From: Bacilli bacterium | GTDB lineage: Bacteria; Bacillota_I; Bacilli_A; RF39; UBA660 | Length of the DNA stretch: 34,502 nt | Direction of reading: 5' to 3' | NCBI GenBank assembly: GCA_028708945.1 | Contig: JAQVXV010000009.1 | Coordinates: 1-34,502, forward strand | In this document: one piece after another, positions 13,023 to 20,554 of the stretch | Layout: every line of letters begins with the position of its first letter | Numbering within the stretch: the stretch's first letter is position 1 | Position numbers and translations under genes: made by a program | Notes under the pieces: generated by a model | Told to the model about the DNA's origin: nothing | Databases searched by the model: none | The model's input: only the letters and a program-made list of their open reading frames with translations

Positions 13023-14730
13023 AGAAATTGATGATTATATAAAATATGCTGAATCTCATAAAGAAGAAATACCAGAAGAAATATTTTTACTATTTGAAAA
13101 TGTTATAATTCCAACTTTGGAAAAAGGCGAAGTTTATTACGATGATAAACAAACTAATCAATGTATTAAATATTGTGAGAAGTGGTATTACAAATTAGGA
13201 ATATATCAAAAGGCAATTTATTCATGTGTGTTTATGTATGAAAAAGATAATCACGATATAGTAAAGTTTCCTGATATATTTTTATTAATGGCAAGAGGAA
13301 ATGGGAAAGATGGAATAGTAATGCCACTAGCAAACTATTTACAAACTCATTTTTACGGTGTTAAAAATTATCATATTGATATAGTAGCAACATCGGAAGA
13401 AACGGCAATTAACTCTTTTAATGTTGTTTATAATATGCTAGAAGCAAATAAACCAATAATGAAAAAATATTTTTATTGGAATAAAGTTGAAATTATAAAT
13501 AGAACAACAAAATCAGTATTGAGGTATAACACTTCCAACGCAACAACTAAATATGGTAAGCAAACAGGTATGATTATTTTCAATGAATTACATACCTATA
13601 CCGATTATAAACAGTTAAACACATTTACATCAGGATTAGGGAAAATAAAACATGCACGAAGTATTACAATTACAACTGATGGTGTTGTAAGAGAAGGACC
13701 ACTTGATGAAAAGAAAGATTTAGCAATGCAAGTTTTACATGGCGAACCAAACCATTTAGGAATGTTGCCTTTTATTTATAGAGTTAATTCAGAAGAAGAT
13801 ATTCATAAACCAATGAAAAAGTATTTAGAAACTAACAATAAAAAAGATATAGATATTTCAAGTTGGTGCAAAGCCAATCCAAGTATTAATTTTATGCCGA
13901 GTTTAAGAGAACAAATAATAAGAGATTATATGAAAATGAAAACACAAAAATCATATAAACAAGAGTTTTACCCTCAAAGAATGAATTATCCAATGATAAT
14001 TGAAGAAGAGGCTGTAACGAGTTGGGAAAATCTTTTAAAAGCTTCTTATAAAGATATTGAAAAGAAGATAGAAAGAGAAAAACCTGAATTAGATGGAAAA
14101 ATAGCAGTATGTGGTATGGATATGGCTAGTTTAAATGACTTTGCTTCAGCAGGGTTTTTATTCAAAAATGAAAAAGAATATATATGGATACATAAAACTT
14201 GGATCTGCTCAAACGGCAGATTTTTTAATGACATAAAGTTTCCTTTTCATTTAGCAGGAGAATATGGTTATACTGATTTTGAAGTTGTTAACGAGCCAAC
14301 AATTCCCGAAAGAGAAATAATTGGTTGGGTAATAGAACAAATGGCAAAATATGATGTTAAACGAATTAGAATGGATACATACCAATTTAAACTTTATAAA
14401 AAGACATTTGAAGAATTTGGTGTAAGTGTATATGACACAAAAACAAATCCTTATGGGAAATTAGAAATGGTAAGGTATCCAGCAAGTATAGCGGCAATAT
14501 ACGCACCTAAAATAGAAGTTGAATTTGAAGAAGGAAATATAAATATAGGAAATAGTGCAATGATGAGATGGGCTATCAACAATACAAAAGTAGTAATAAA
14601 AAGAGATGGAAACAAATCTTATGAAAAGATTGAACCAAAATTAAGAAAGAACGATCCATTTATGGCATTCGTTTGTGCTATGAGTGGTAATGAAATATTA
14701 GATGAGGAAACAATATATGCTTATTATTAG
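13003..14730 (+). CDS. terL: Terminase large subunit
   Basis: 575 aa; the motor that pumps DNA into the capsid and cuts it. ATPase domain: P-loop ARGNGKDG at 97-104 and Walker B-like IIFNELHTY (E195). Nuclease domain: CGMDMASLNDFAS with D373 and D379, and a third acidic site RKNDPF (D551). Two details stand out: Asp follows the P-loop Lys where Ser or Thr is usual, and Asn precedes the Walker B Glu. ATG 13003 is chosen with AGGCGGTG upstream; it overlaps terS. Portal follows. Confidence 0.92.
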   Translation: MMKIYCKEIDDYIKYAESHKEEIPEEIFLLFENVIIPTLEKGEVYYDDKQTNQCIKYCEKWYYKLGIYQKAIYSCVFMYEKDNHDIVKFPDIFLLMARGNGKDGIVMPLANYLQTHFYGVKNYHIDIVATSEETAINSFNVVYNMLEANKPIMKKYFYWNKVEIINRTTKSVLRYNTSNATTKYGKQTGMIIFNELHTYTDYKQLNTFTSGLGKIKHARSITITTDGVVREGPLDEKKDLAMQVLHGEPNHLGMLPFIYRVNSEEDIHKPMKKYLETNNKKDIDISSWCKANPSINFMPSLREQIIRDYMKMKTQKSYKQEFYPQRMNYPMIIEEEAVTSWENLLKASYKDIEKKIEREKPELDGKIAVCGMDMASLNDFASAGFLFKNEKEYIWIHKTWICSNGRFFNDIKFPFHLAGEYGYTDFEVVNEPTIPEREIIGWVIEQMAKYDVKRIRMDTYQFKLYKKTFEEFGVSVYDTKTNPYGKLEMVRYPASIAAIYAPKIEVEFEEGNINIGNSAMMRWAINNTKVVIKRDGNKSYEKIEPKLRKNDPFMAFVCAMSGNEILDEETIYAYY

Positions 14731-14747
14731 AAAGAGAGATGAATAAA

Positions 14748-15932
14748 ATGGGATTTTTAAACTTCATAAAATCTAACGAAAAAGAATCAAACTTTTTAGA
14801 TTTAATTCTAGGCAAAAAAGCAGAAGAATTATACGTTAAAGATTTGATGATTGAAAAAGCAGTTGATATGATTGCTAAAACGATTTCAAAGAGTGAAATT
14901 AAAATATTCAGATATGATAAAAAAGAAAAAAAAGTAAAAGAAACAATAGATGATATATATTATCGTTTAAATGTAAGAATTAATCCAAATGAAGAGGCTT
15001 CTTCGTTTTTTTATCGAGTAATTTCAAACTTATTAAAAAAGCAAGAAACATTAATTGTTACTAGCAAAGATGAAAAAGAAAACACTTCTTACTTGTATTT
15101 GGCTGATGATTGGAATGAAAGCAAAGATATAATGCGACCTAAAATATATTCAAAAGTTGTATTAAAAGACTTAAAAGATAATTCACTAACACTTGATAAA
15201 ACTTTCAATGCTGAAGAAGTAATTCATTTAACATTAGGTAATTCAAAAATAAAACAAATAGTAGATGATTTTTACAAAGATTATGGAAAATTATTAGGTG
15301 TTGCTTCAAAAAATTATAAGACAGCAAATACAAGAAAATGGAAATTCACAGTACCCGGAGGACAACCTGCTATAAAAGATGCCAAAACAGGCGAAGTAAT
15401 AACTTATGATGATTATAAAAAGAAAGTAACAGATGGTTTATTAAGCGAAGAAGAAGCTATTGTTATGTTGTCGGAACACTTTGAATTATCACAATTAGGA
15501 AATGAAAAAGAAAAAACATCAGAAGATTATATAAAAATGATAAAGGAATTAGGAAACATCGTTGCAACAGCATTTGGCATTCCACTAGATGCATTCTGGG
15601 GAAGTAAGACCGATAAATCTACAGGAACGGATGATTTTATAACGTTTGCTGTAGCTCCTATTTTAGAGATTGTCGAGGATGGTATGAATGCAAAACTACT
15701 TGAAAAAGACAATTATTTAAAAGGAGAACGAATAATGATTGATAAGTTCAAAATGAAGCACTTTGACATAATGGACGTTGCCGGCAGTCTTGATAAACTG
15801 ACCGGTATTGGATTTAGCCATAATGACTTACGTGGATTTTTGGGTTTACCAATAATAGATGAAGATTGGGCAAACGAGCATAATTTAACAAAAAATTATG
15901 CGAAAGTACAAAATGCGAAAGGAGGCGAATAG
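14748..15932 (+). CDS. Portal protein, HK97 type
   Basis: 394 aa. Forms the dodecameric ring at one capsid vertex through which DNA enters and leaves. Visible are the early helical domain (KAVDMIAKTISKSEIKIFRY), the conserved LNVRINPNEEASSFFYRVIS, and the late GIPLDAFWG. The size matches HK97 portals. An ATG at 14739 lies too close to AAAGAGAG; ATG 14748 has 9-base spacing. Located between TerL and the maturation protease as usual. Confidence 0.9.
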   Translation: MGFLNFIKSNEKESNFLDLILGKKAEELYVKDLMIEKAVDMIAKTISKSEIKIFRYDKKEKKVKETIDDIYYRLNVRINPNEEASSFFYRVISNLLKKQETLIVTSKDEKENTSYLYLADDWNESKDIMRPKIYSKVVLKDLKDNSLTLDKTFNAEEVIHLTLGNSKIKQIVDDFYKDYGKLLGVASKNYKTANTRKWKFTVPGGQPAIKDAKTGEVITYDDYKKKVTDGLLSEEEAIVMLSEHFELSQLGNEKEKTSEDYIKMIKELGNIVATAFGIPLDAFWGSKTDKSTGTDDFITFAVAPILEIVEDGMNAKLLEKDNYLKGERIMIDKFKMKHFDIMDVAGSLDKLTGIGFSHNDLRGFLGLPIIDEDWANEHNLTKNYAKVQNAKGGE

Positions 15933-16646
15933 ATGAATAAAGAAAAATTTGCTTTTCAAAAAGTAGATGAAAACAATACTGAATTATTTATTTATGGTGA
16001 AATTCGTAAGAAGGACATCTGGGATATGTTTTTTGGTGATGATGATACTAGAACAGGAGCATTTGAATTTAAAGACGCATTAGCAAAAGTTGACACACCT
16101 AATTTAACAGTTAGGATTAACTCAATGGGTGGTAGTGTAAGCGAAGGTTTGGCTATTTATAATTTATTAAACGACTTTAAAGGTCAAGTAACAACAATTG
16201 TAGATGGTTTTGCTTGTAGTGCGGCTTCAGTAATTTTTATGGCAGGAGATAAAAGAATAGTACCTGAAAGTGGACTATTGATGATACATAATGCTTGGGG
16301 ATATGCTGAAGGCGATTCAAATGCTATGAAGAAAAGAGCTGAAGATTTAGAAAAAATAACTCAACCAAGTGTTAATATTTATTGTTCTAAAACTGGGCTT
16401 GAAGAAAGTAAAGTTAAAGAAATGATGAATGATGAAACTTGGATAACTTCACAAGAAGCATTAGAACTAGGTTTTGCAACAACTATTGAAAAAAATGACG
16501 CTAACCAATCTTTAGAAAATCATTATTTACATAAAATGGTGATGAAATTAAAAGAACTTAAAAGAGTTCAAATGAACGACGTGGTTAAAGAAGAACCACA
16601 AGAAGAAGATGCATGGACATCTTTTTTTAATCCAAAAAATATTTAA
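15933..16646 (+). CDS. Prohead maturation protease, ClpP-like (S14)
   Basis: 237 aa. Cleaves the capsid protein N-terminus or scaffold during head maturation. The ClpP fold is plain: NSMGGSVSEGLAIYNLL, the nucleophile in DGFACSAASVIFMAGD (S99), His in LLMIHNAWGY (H119), and the Asp in MMNDETWIT (D167). AAAGGAGG precedes ATG 15933. The C-terminal 40 residues are a charged tail that may act in scaffolding. Sits right before the major capsid gene. Confidence 0.92.
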   Translation: MNKEKFAFQKVDENNTELFIYGEIRKKDIWDMFFGDDDTRTGAFEFKDALAKVDTPNLTVRINSMGGSVSEGLAIYNLLNDFKGQVTTIVDGFACSAASVIFMAGDKRIVPESGLLMIHNAWGYAEGDSNAMKKRAEDLEKITQPSVNIYCSKTGLEESKVKEMMNDETWITSQEALELGFATTIEKNDANQSLENHYLHKMVMKLKELKRVQMNDVVKEEPQEEDAWTSFFNPKNI

Positions 16647-16667
16647 AAAAGAAGGAGAGAAAGAAAA

Positions 16668-17816
16668 ATGAAATTAGAAGGATTAAATTTAGAAGCATTA
16701 GTTCAAGAATTGAATGATGCTCCAGCTGAAGAAAAATCAGCAAAAATCGTTGATGTTATTCAAAAAGCAGTAAACGAAAGTAAAAACGAAATAGTAGAAA
16801 GGTATCAAAGAGAATTCGTAGAAGTTCAAGCAAATAAAGATAATTTTGCAAAATACGGGTTAAGAAACTTAAACACAGAAGAAAAATCATTTATTGATAA
16901 GTTGAAAGACCCTAAACAATTAGCAGTATTTTCAACAAACGATCAAGATGAATTAATTCCAACAAGTATTACAAATTATGTATTTGAAGATTTAAGACAA
17001 GAACACCCATTCTTAAAATATGTTAAGTTTACACCTGCTGGAGTTAAAAAATGGATTTTAAGTGAAGCAAGTGGAAAAGCAAAATGGGGCAAAATTGATG
17101 CTAAGATAGTTGATGAAATTTCAGCAGCATTATCAGAAATTGATATGGACGCTAACAAATTATCAGCATTTGCATTTATTCCAAAAGGTATTTTAGATTT
17201 AGGATACGAATGGATTGAAAGATATATCCGTGAAGTATTACTAGAAGTTAACGAAGATGGTTTAGAAGAAGGGTTTATTGCTGGAAACGGTAAAAATGCT
17301 CCTATTGGGCTTTTAAAGAAATTAAGTGGTGCAACAGACGGAGTATATCCTGATAGAATTGCTGAAGTTATTGAAGATTTTAGTATTAAATCACTAGGGG
17401 CACATTTTTATACTTTAACAAATAACGGAAAGAGAAAAGTAGGTAAAGTGTTAATGTTAGTTAACCCAGCAGATGCTTACACTAAAGTAGCAGAAGCTTC
17501 AACTTACTTAAATGCTAGTGGAGAATTCAAAAAAGTATTCCCATTTGCTATTGAAGTTATTGAAAGTGTACACGTACCAGTAAATAAGGCAATTTTATAT
17601 ATCCCTAACACTTATGTTGGTGGAATTTCAAGAATGGGTATCTCATTCAGCGACCAATACCAATTCCTAGAAGATAATAGAGTTTATAAGATTGTTACTT
17701 ATGGAAATGGTAGATTAGTTCATGAAAATCAAGCAGTTGTACTTGATATTACAAATGTAAAACCTTTATCTTTCAATGTAAAAGTAGTTTCTGACGAAGA
17801 AATAGGTTCACTTTAA
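16668..17816 (+). CDS. Major capsid protein, HK97 fold
   Basis: 382 aa. The first 90 or so residues are helical and charged (EELNDAPAEEKSAKIVDVIQ region) and match a delta domain removed by the protease. After it come IPTSITNYVFEDLRQEHPFL and KYVKFTPAGVKKWIL, the usual start of the mature HK97 fold, and later GLEEGFIAGNGKNAPIGLL. AAGGAGAGAAAG precedes ATG 16668. Followed by an intrinsic terminator. Confidence 0.9.
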   Translation: MKLEGLNLEALVQELNDAPAEEKSAKIVDVIQKAVNESKNEIVERYQREFVEVQANKDNFAKYGLRNLNTEEKSFIDKLKDPKQLAVFSTNDQDELIPTSITNYVFEDLRQEHPFLKYVKFTPAGVKKWILSEASGKAKWGKIDAKIVDEISAALSEIDMDANKLSAFAFIPKGILDLGYEWIERYIREVLLEVNEDGLEEGFIAGNGKNAPIGLLKKLSGATDGVYPDRIAEVIEDFSIKSLGAHFYTLTNNGKRKVGKVLMLVNPADAYTKVAEASTYLNASGEFKKVFPFAIEVIESVHVPVNKAILYIPNTYVGGISRMGISFSDQYQFLEDNRVYKIVTYGNGRLVHENQAVVLDITNVKPLSFNVKVVSDEEIGSL

Positions 17817-17828
17817 GAATTAGTTAAT

Positions 17829-17857
17829 GAGGGTTGAAACAAACCCTCTTTACTTTT
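17829..17857 (+). terminator. Intrinsic terminator after the capsid gene
   Basis: GAGGGTT (17829-17835) pairs with AACCCTC (17842-17848), then TTTACTTTTT. Perfect 7-bp stem. Probably lowers the level of connector transcripts relative to capsid. Confidence 0.8.
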
Positions 17858-17879
17858 TAATTAAAGAAAGGAGAACTTT

Positions 17880-18080
17880 ATGTACGAAATTATATACAAA
17901 GAAAAAAAATATTTCAAAGATTTAGAAGATGGCCATTTATATGTTTTAGGCGATAAATTCCCATTTGATAATCGAGAAATAAATGAAAATAGATTAAAAC
18001 TATTAATATCTAAAAAAGTAATTAAAAGAATAATTACTGAAAAATCAGAAAAAACAAAAACTACAAAGAAGAAGAAATAG
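17880..18080 (+). CDS. Small head-region protein, 66 aa
   Basis: Begins MYEIIYKEKKYFKDLEDGHL; the sequence continues with YVLGDKFPFDNREINENRLK and a Lys-rich tail (KTKTTKKKK). Proteins of this pattern (a DL.DGHVY..GD.FP element and basic C-terminus) are found between capsid and connector genes of Gram-positive phages. Role unknown; a head accessory is plausible. AAAGGAG precedes ATG 17880. Confidence 0.65.
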   Translation: MYEIIYKEKKYFKDLEDGHLYVLGDKFPFDNREINENRLKLLISKKVIKRIITEKSEKTKTTKKKK

Positions 18081-18092
18081 GGGGTGTCTTGA

Positions 18093-18383
18093 ATGACTGA
18101 AACCCAAATAAATACAATTCTAAAAGAAATAAAATCAGAACAACAAATATCTCCATATTTTGATGACAGTTCATTAACAAACTACATTAAAGAAGCAGAA
18201 TATGACATTAACCAAGCAGTTGGGGAAAAAATTAACTATGATGATGATTTAGAAGCAAGAAGTTTATTGAAGAATTATGTATTATACTCAAATTACAAGC
18301 GATTAGCTGAATTTAAAGAATTATATGGAGGCGATTATGCAGAACTTCAAATTAAATATAACCGAGATACCAACATATCTTGA
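18093..18383 (+). CDS. Head-tail connector, gp6/gp15-like
   Basis: 96 aa, helical. The pattern LKEIKSEQQISPYFDDSSLT and YIKEAEYDINQAVGEKINYD with ARSLLKNYVLYSNYKRLAEF fits the HK97 gp6/SPP1 gp15 adaptor that binds beneath the portal. GGGGGTG at 18080-18086 is the ribosome site. Overlaps the next gene by 47 bases, a long overlap typical for these connector genes. Confidence 0.75.
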   Translation: MTETQINTILKEIKSEQQISPYFDDSSLTNYIKEAEYDINQAVGEKINYDDDLEARSLLKNYVLYSNYKRLAEFKELYGGDYAELQIKYNRDTNIS

Positions 18384-18714
18384 TGGAAAATTTAAACTTT
18401 TTGAAATAAAACAAAAAAGTGGTCATTTCCCAATTGAATATATAGAAGATACCAAAAAAGAGATATGGTTTCAAGAACTATCAATAACTGATAGATTAAG
18501 ATTCGAAGCCGAGCAAAGGGAAAAAGACTTAACTTTTAAAATTCGTATTCCACAAACAAAAGAAATAACATCTTTACACGTTTTGAAAATAGGCGATGAA
18601 TATCACAAAGTATTTAATGCTTATCATTTTACAAATAAAGAGGGATATAAACAATCGGATATCACTTTAGTTGATTATCCAAACCCTAAACTGGAGGAAG
18701 ATATAAATGAATAA
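18337..18714 (+). CDS. Head closure protein, gp16-like
   Basis: 125 aa, beta-rich. The sequence (YIEDTKKEIWFQELSITDRL, then LHVLKIGDEYHKVFNAYHF) fits head-tail adaptor proteins of the SPP1 gp16/HK97 gp7 type that close the head after packaging. The frame opens at 18325, but GGAGG at 18328-18331 points to ATG 18337. Overlaps the next gene by eight bases. Confidence 0.7.
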   Translation: MQNFKLNITEIPTYLDGKFKLFEIKQKSGHFPIEYIEDTKKEIWFQELSITDRLRFEAEQREKDLTFKIRIPQTKEITSLHVLKIGDEYHKVFNAYHFTNKEGYKQSDITLVDYPNPKLEEDINE

Positions 18715-19036
18715 AACGGAATTAGCCACTTTACTGGATTCGTTAGGAATACAAGTAAATGAAGGAATTCAAAACGATGATAATACTAACATCTATCCAA
18801 GAATAGTTTACTGGGAATTTATATGGGATAGTCTAAATGCAAGTGGTGAAGAATACGACACAAAAGTTACTTATCAAGTATCTTTTTTTTCTCAAACACC
18901 TAGACATAAAAAACTTTTAGAATTAAAACAAAAATTAAACGAAAAAGGTTTGTTTCCGATAATAAATCACGAATACATTCAAGACGATAAACACTTTCAT
19001 TCATACTTTGCTTTGGAAGTGTTAGAAAATGTCTAA
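18707..19036 (+). CDS. Tail terminator-like protein
   Basis: 109 aa. N-terminal helix (LATLLDSLGIQVNEG), then YPRIVYWEFIWDS and the strand TKVTYQVSFFSQTPRHKKLL, the alpha-beta layout of tail terminator proteins (DUF806/gp17-like) that cap the tail tube. Its place before the gp10-like gene is the reverse of the commoner order, so the roles of these two neighbours could be swapped. GGAGG precedes ATG 18707. Confidence 0.6.
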   Translation: MNKTELATLLDSLGIQVNEGIQNDDNTNIYPRIVYWEFIWDSLNASGEEYDTKVTYQVSFFSQTPRHKKLLELKQKLNEKGLFPIINHEYIQDDKHFHSYFALEVLENV

Positions 19037-19388
19037 TGAATTTTATAGTGGATTAAATGACTTATCAGAAGAAATTGAAGATTATCTTAAAAATGTAGAA
19101 AACGTTCAAGATGTTTTGGAAGTTGGAGCAAAGGAATTTACTAAAGATTTATTAAAATTACCAAAACCAAAATCACAAATAAGAAAAAGCGGATATACAC
19201 ACTTGATTGATACTTTTACTTATAGAAAAGCAAAAAACAACGAGATTGAAGTTGGTTGGGGTAAATACTATGGTCGTATGGTGGAATATGGGACTTCAAA
19301 ATTTGGATCACGTCCACATTTAAGACCTACATGGGAACGAAATAAAGAAAAATATTATGCAAGAATGCTTTATAAATTAGGGCATTAG
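19029..19388 (+). CDS. HK97 gp10-like head-tail joining protein
   Basis: 119 aa. The gp10 family pattern is clear: KEFTKDLLKLPKPKSQIRKS with TFTYRKAKNNEIEVGWGKYY, then GRMVEYGTSKFGSRPHLRPT near the end (VEYGT...PHLRPT is the hallmark). These proteins act at the neck or in tail completion. Overlaps the preceding gene by eight bases and is followed by the major tail protein. Confidence 0.82.
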   Translation: MSNEFYSGLNDLSEEIEDYLKNVENVQDVLEVGAKEFTKDLLKLPKPKSQIRKSGYTHLIDTFTYRKAKNNEIEVGWGKYYGRMVEYGTSKFGSRPHLRPTWERNKEKYYARMLYKLGH

Positions 19389-19403
19389 AAAGGAAGAAAA
19401 AAT

Positions 19404-20030
19404 ATGAAAAATAAAAAACCGATGATTAAAGAAACAGTTGGAGCAGCATATTATGCTTTTAATACTCCTGATGAAAGTGGAGAATACTCACCATCAACTT
19501 ATGAAGCAACAGTTAAAAGTCCTGTAATCAAAAGTATAGGAACAAATGAAAACGCTGAAAGTTCAGTAGTTAGAGCAAGTGGGACTGATTATTCAACAAG
19601 TTCACAAACTTCAAGCGTAGAATTAGCAATTAAAGTAGTAGCATTTCATCCAGATGATTTAGCAAAATTAAGAGGCGATAATGTAGACACAGATGGTTTA
19701 ATTTCAAGTGGTAGACCTTCAACAAGACCATTTATTGCTTTAGGATTTCCAATACTTAAAAAGGGTGGCGGAGTTAAATATACTTGGTATCCAAAATGTC
19801 AACTAATTGAAAATACTGATGATATCGCAACAAGTGAAGAAAAATTTAGTGAACAAAACGATACTTTAACATTAAGAGCTTATGCTTTCAATGATGACAA
19901 AGATATTAAGAATTATGTAGATAGCGAAGCAACAAACTTCCCTACAGGATTAACAGAAGAAGAATTCTTCACAACACCAATAATTACAAAAGCAGATTTA
20001 GACGAAGCAATGAACACAGGTTCATTATAA
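19404..20030 (+). CDS. Major tail protein
   Basis: 208 aa; polymerises to form the tail tube. Recognised by the phi13-type pattern: VGAAYYAFNTPDESGEYSPS early, Ser/Thr-rich NAESSVVRASGTDYSTSSQT, then VAFHPDDLAKLRG and GGGVKYTWYPKCQL. The size is typical. AAAGGAAG precedes ATG 19404. A terminator-like hairpin follows. Confidence 0.87.
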   Translation: MKNKKPMIKETVGAAYYAFNTPDESGEYSPSTYEATVKSPVIKSIGTNENAESSVVRASGTDYSTSSQTSSVELAIKVVAFHPDDLAKLRGDNVDTDGLISSGRPSTRPFIALGFPILKKGGGVKYTWYPKCQLIENTDDIATSEEKFSEQNDTLTLRAYAFNDDKDIKNYVDSEATNFPTGLTEEEFFTTPIITKADLDEAMNTGSL

Positions 20031-20037
20031 AATTGAT

Positions 20038-20070
20038 GGGGGCTTTAATGCTCCCTTTAATTATTATTTT
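20038..20070 (+). terminator. Probable weak terminator after the major tail gene
   Basis: GGGGGC (20038-20043) pairs with GCTCCC (20050-20055), one G-U pair, followed by a broken T-rich run. Likely gives partial termination, matching the higher need for tail-tube protein. Confidence 0.6.
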
Positions 20071-20087
20071 AAATAAGGAGTGATAAT

Positions 20088-20420
20088 ATGACAATCACAT
20101 TAAAAAACGGAAAAAACATAGACCTTGATTGGTCTTTTTTAGTACTTGAGTATTTGGAAGAATATGAAGGTGGAATAAAGCAATTAAAAAAAGATATAAC
20201 AGCTCAAAAAAATAAAATGAGAATTCATAATCAGTTTCTATATGCAATTATAAGAGCAAATTATGATGAAGTTTTAACTTATAGACAAGCAGTGAGTTTA
20301 GTTAATTTTAAAGACTCTGAAAAAATAGGTAAATTTATTCAAGACAACATGGAAGAGTTAGAAGAGTTTAAAAAAAAAGAAGTGAAATCTACTCACCCGG
20401 CAACGAAGAAGAAAAAATAA
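20088..20420 (+). CDS. Tail assembly chaperone, short form (gpG-like)
   Basis: 110 aa. Sits between the major tail and tape measure genes where all lambda-like phages carry chaperones for the tape measure. The sequence DLDWSFLVLEYLEEYEGGIK fits the gpG family. A run of nine A at 20370-20378 allows -1 slippage into a second frame that continues to 20554. The short form ends TKKKK with TAA at 20418-20420. AAGGAG precedes ATG 20088. Confidence 0.82.
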   Translation: MTITLKNGKNIDLDWSFLVLEYLEEYEGGIKQLKKDITAQKNKMRIHNQFLYAIIRANYDEVLTYRQAVSLVNFKDSEKIGKFIQDNMEELEEFKKKEVKSTHPATKKKK

Positions 20421-20554
20421 ACTGGGCTGAAATAAAATATTGTGCTTTACAAATGGGATTAAGCGAAAGAGAGTTTATGAAAATAAATCCAATCGTATTT
20501 TACCAAATGCTCGATTACCACGTAAAGCTAGAAAGGAGTAAATATGGGAAATGA
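20372..20554 (+). CDS. Frameshift extension of the tail chaperone (gpT-like)
   Basis: Reached by -1 slippage on A9 at 20370-20378; this frame is open from 20372 to TGA 20552-20554 and has no start of its own. About 58 residues are added, including INWAEIKYCALQMGLSEREF and PIVFYQMLDYH, the pattern of gpT C-terminal domains that bind the tape measure. The fusion would be about 155 aa. The stop overlaps the tape measure start (20544). Confidence 0.75.
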   Translation, partial: KKRSEIYSPGNEEEKINWAEIKYCALQMGLSEREFMKINPIVFYQMLDYHVKLERSKYGK

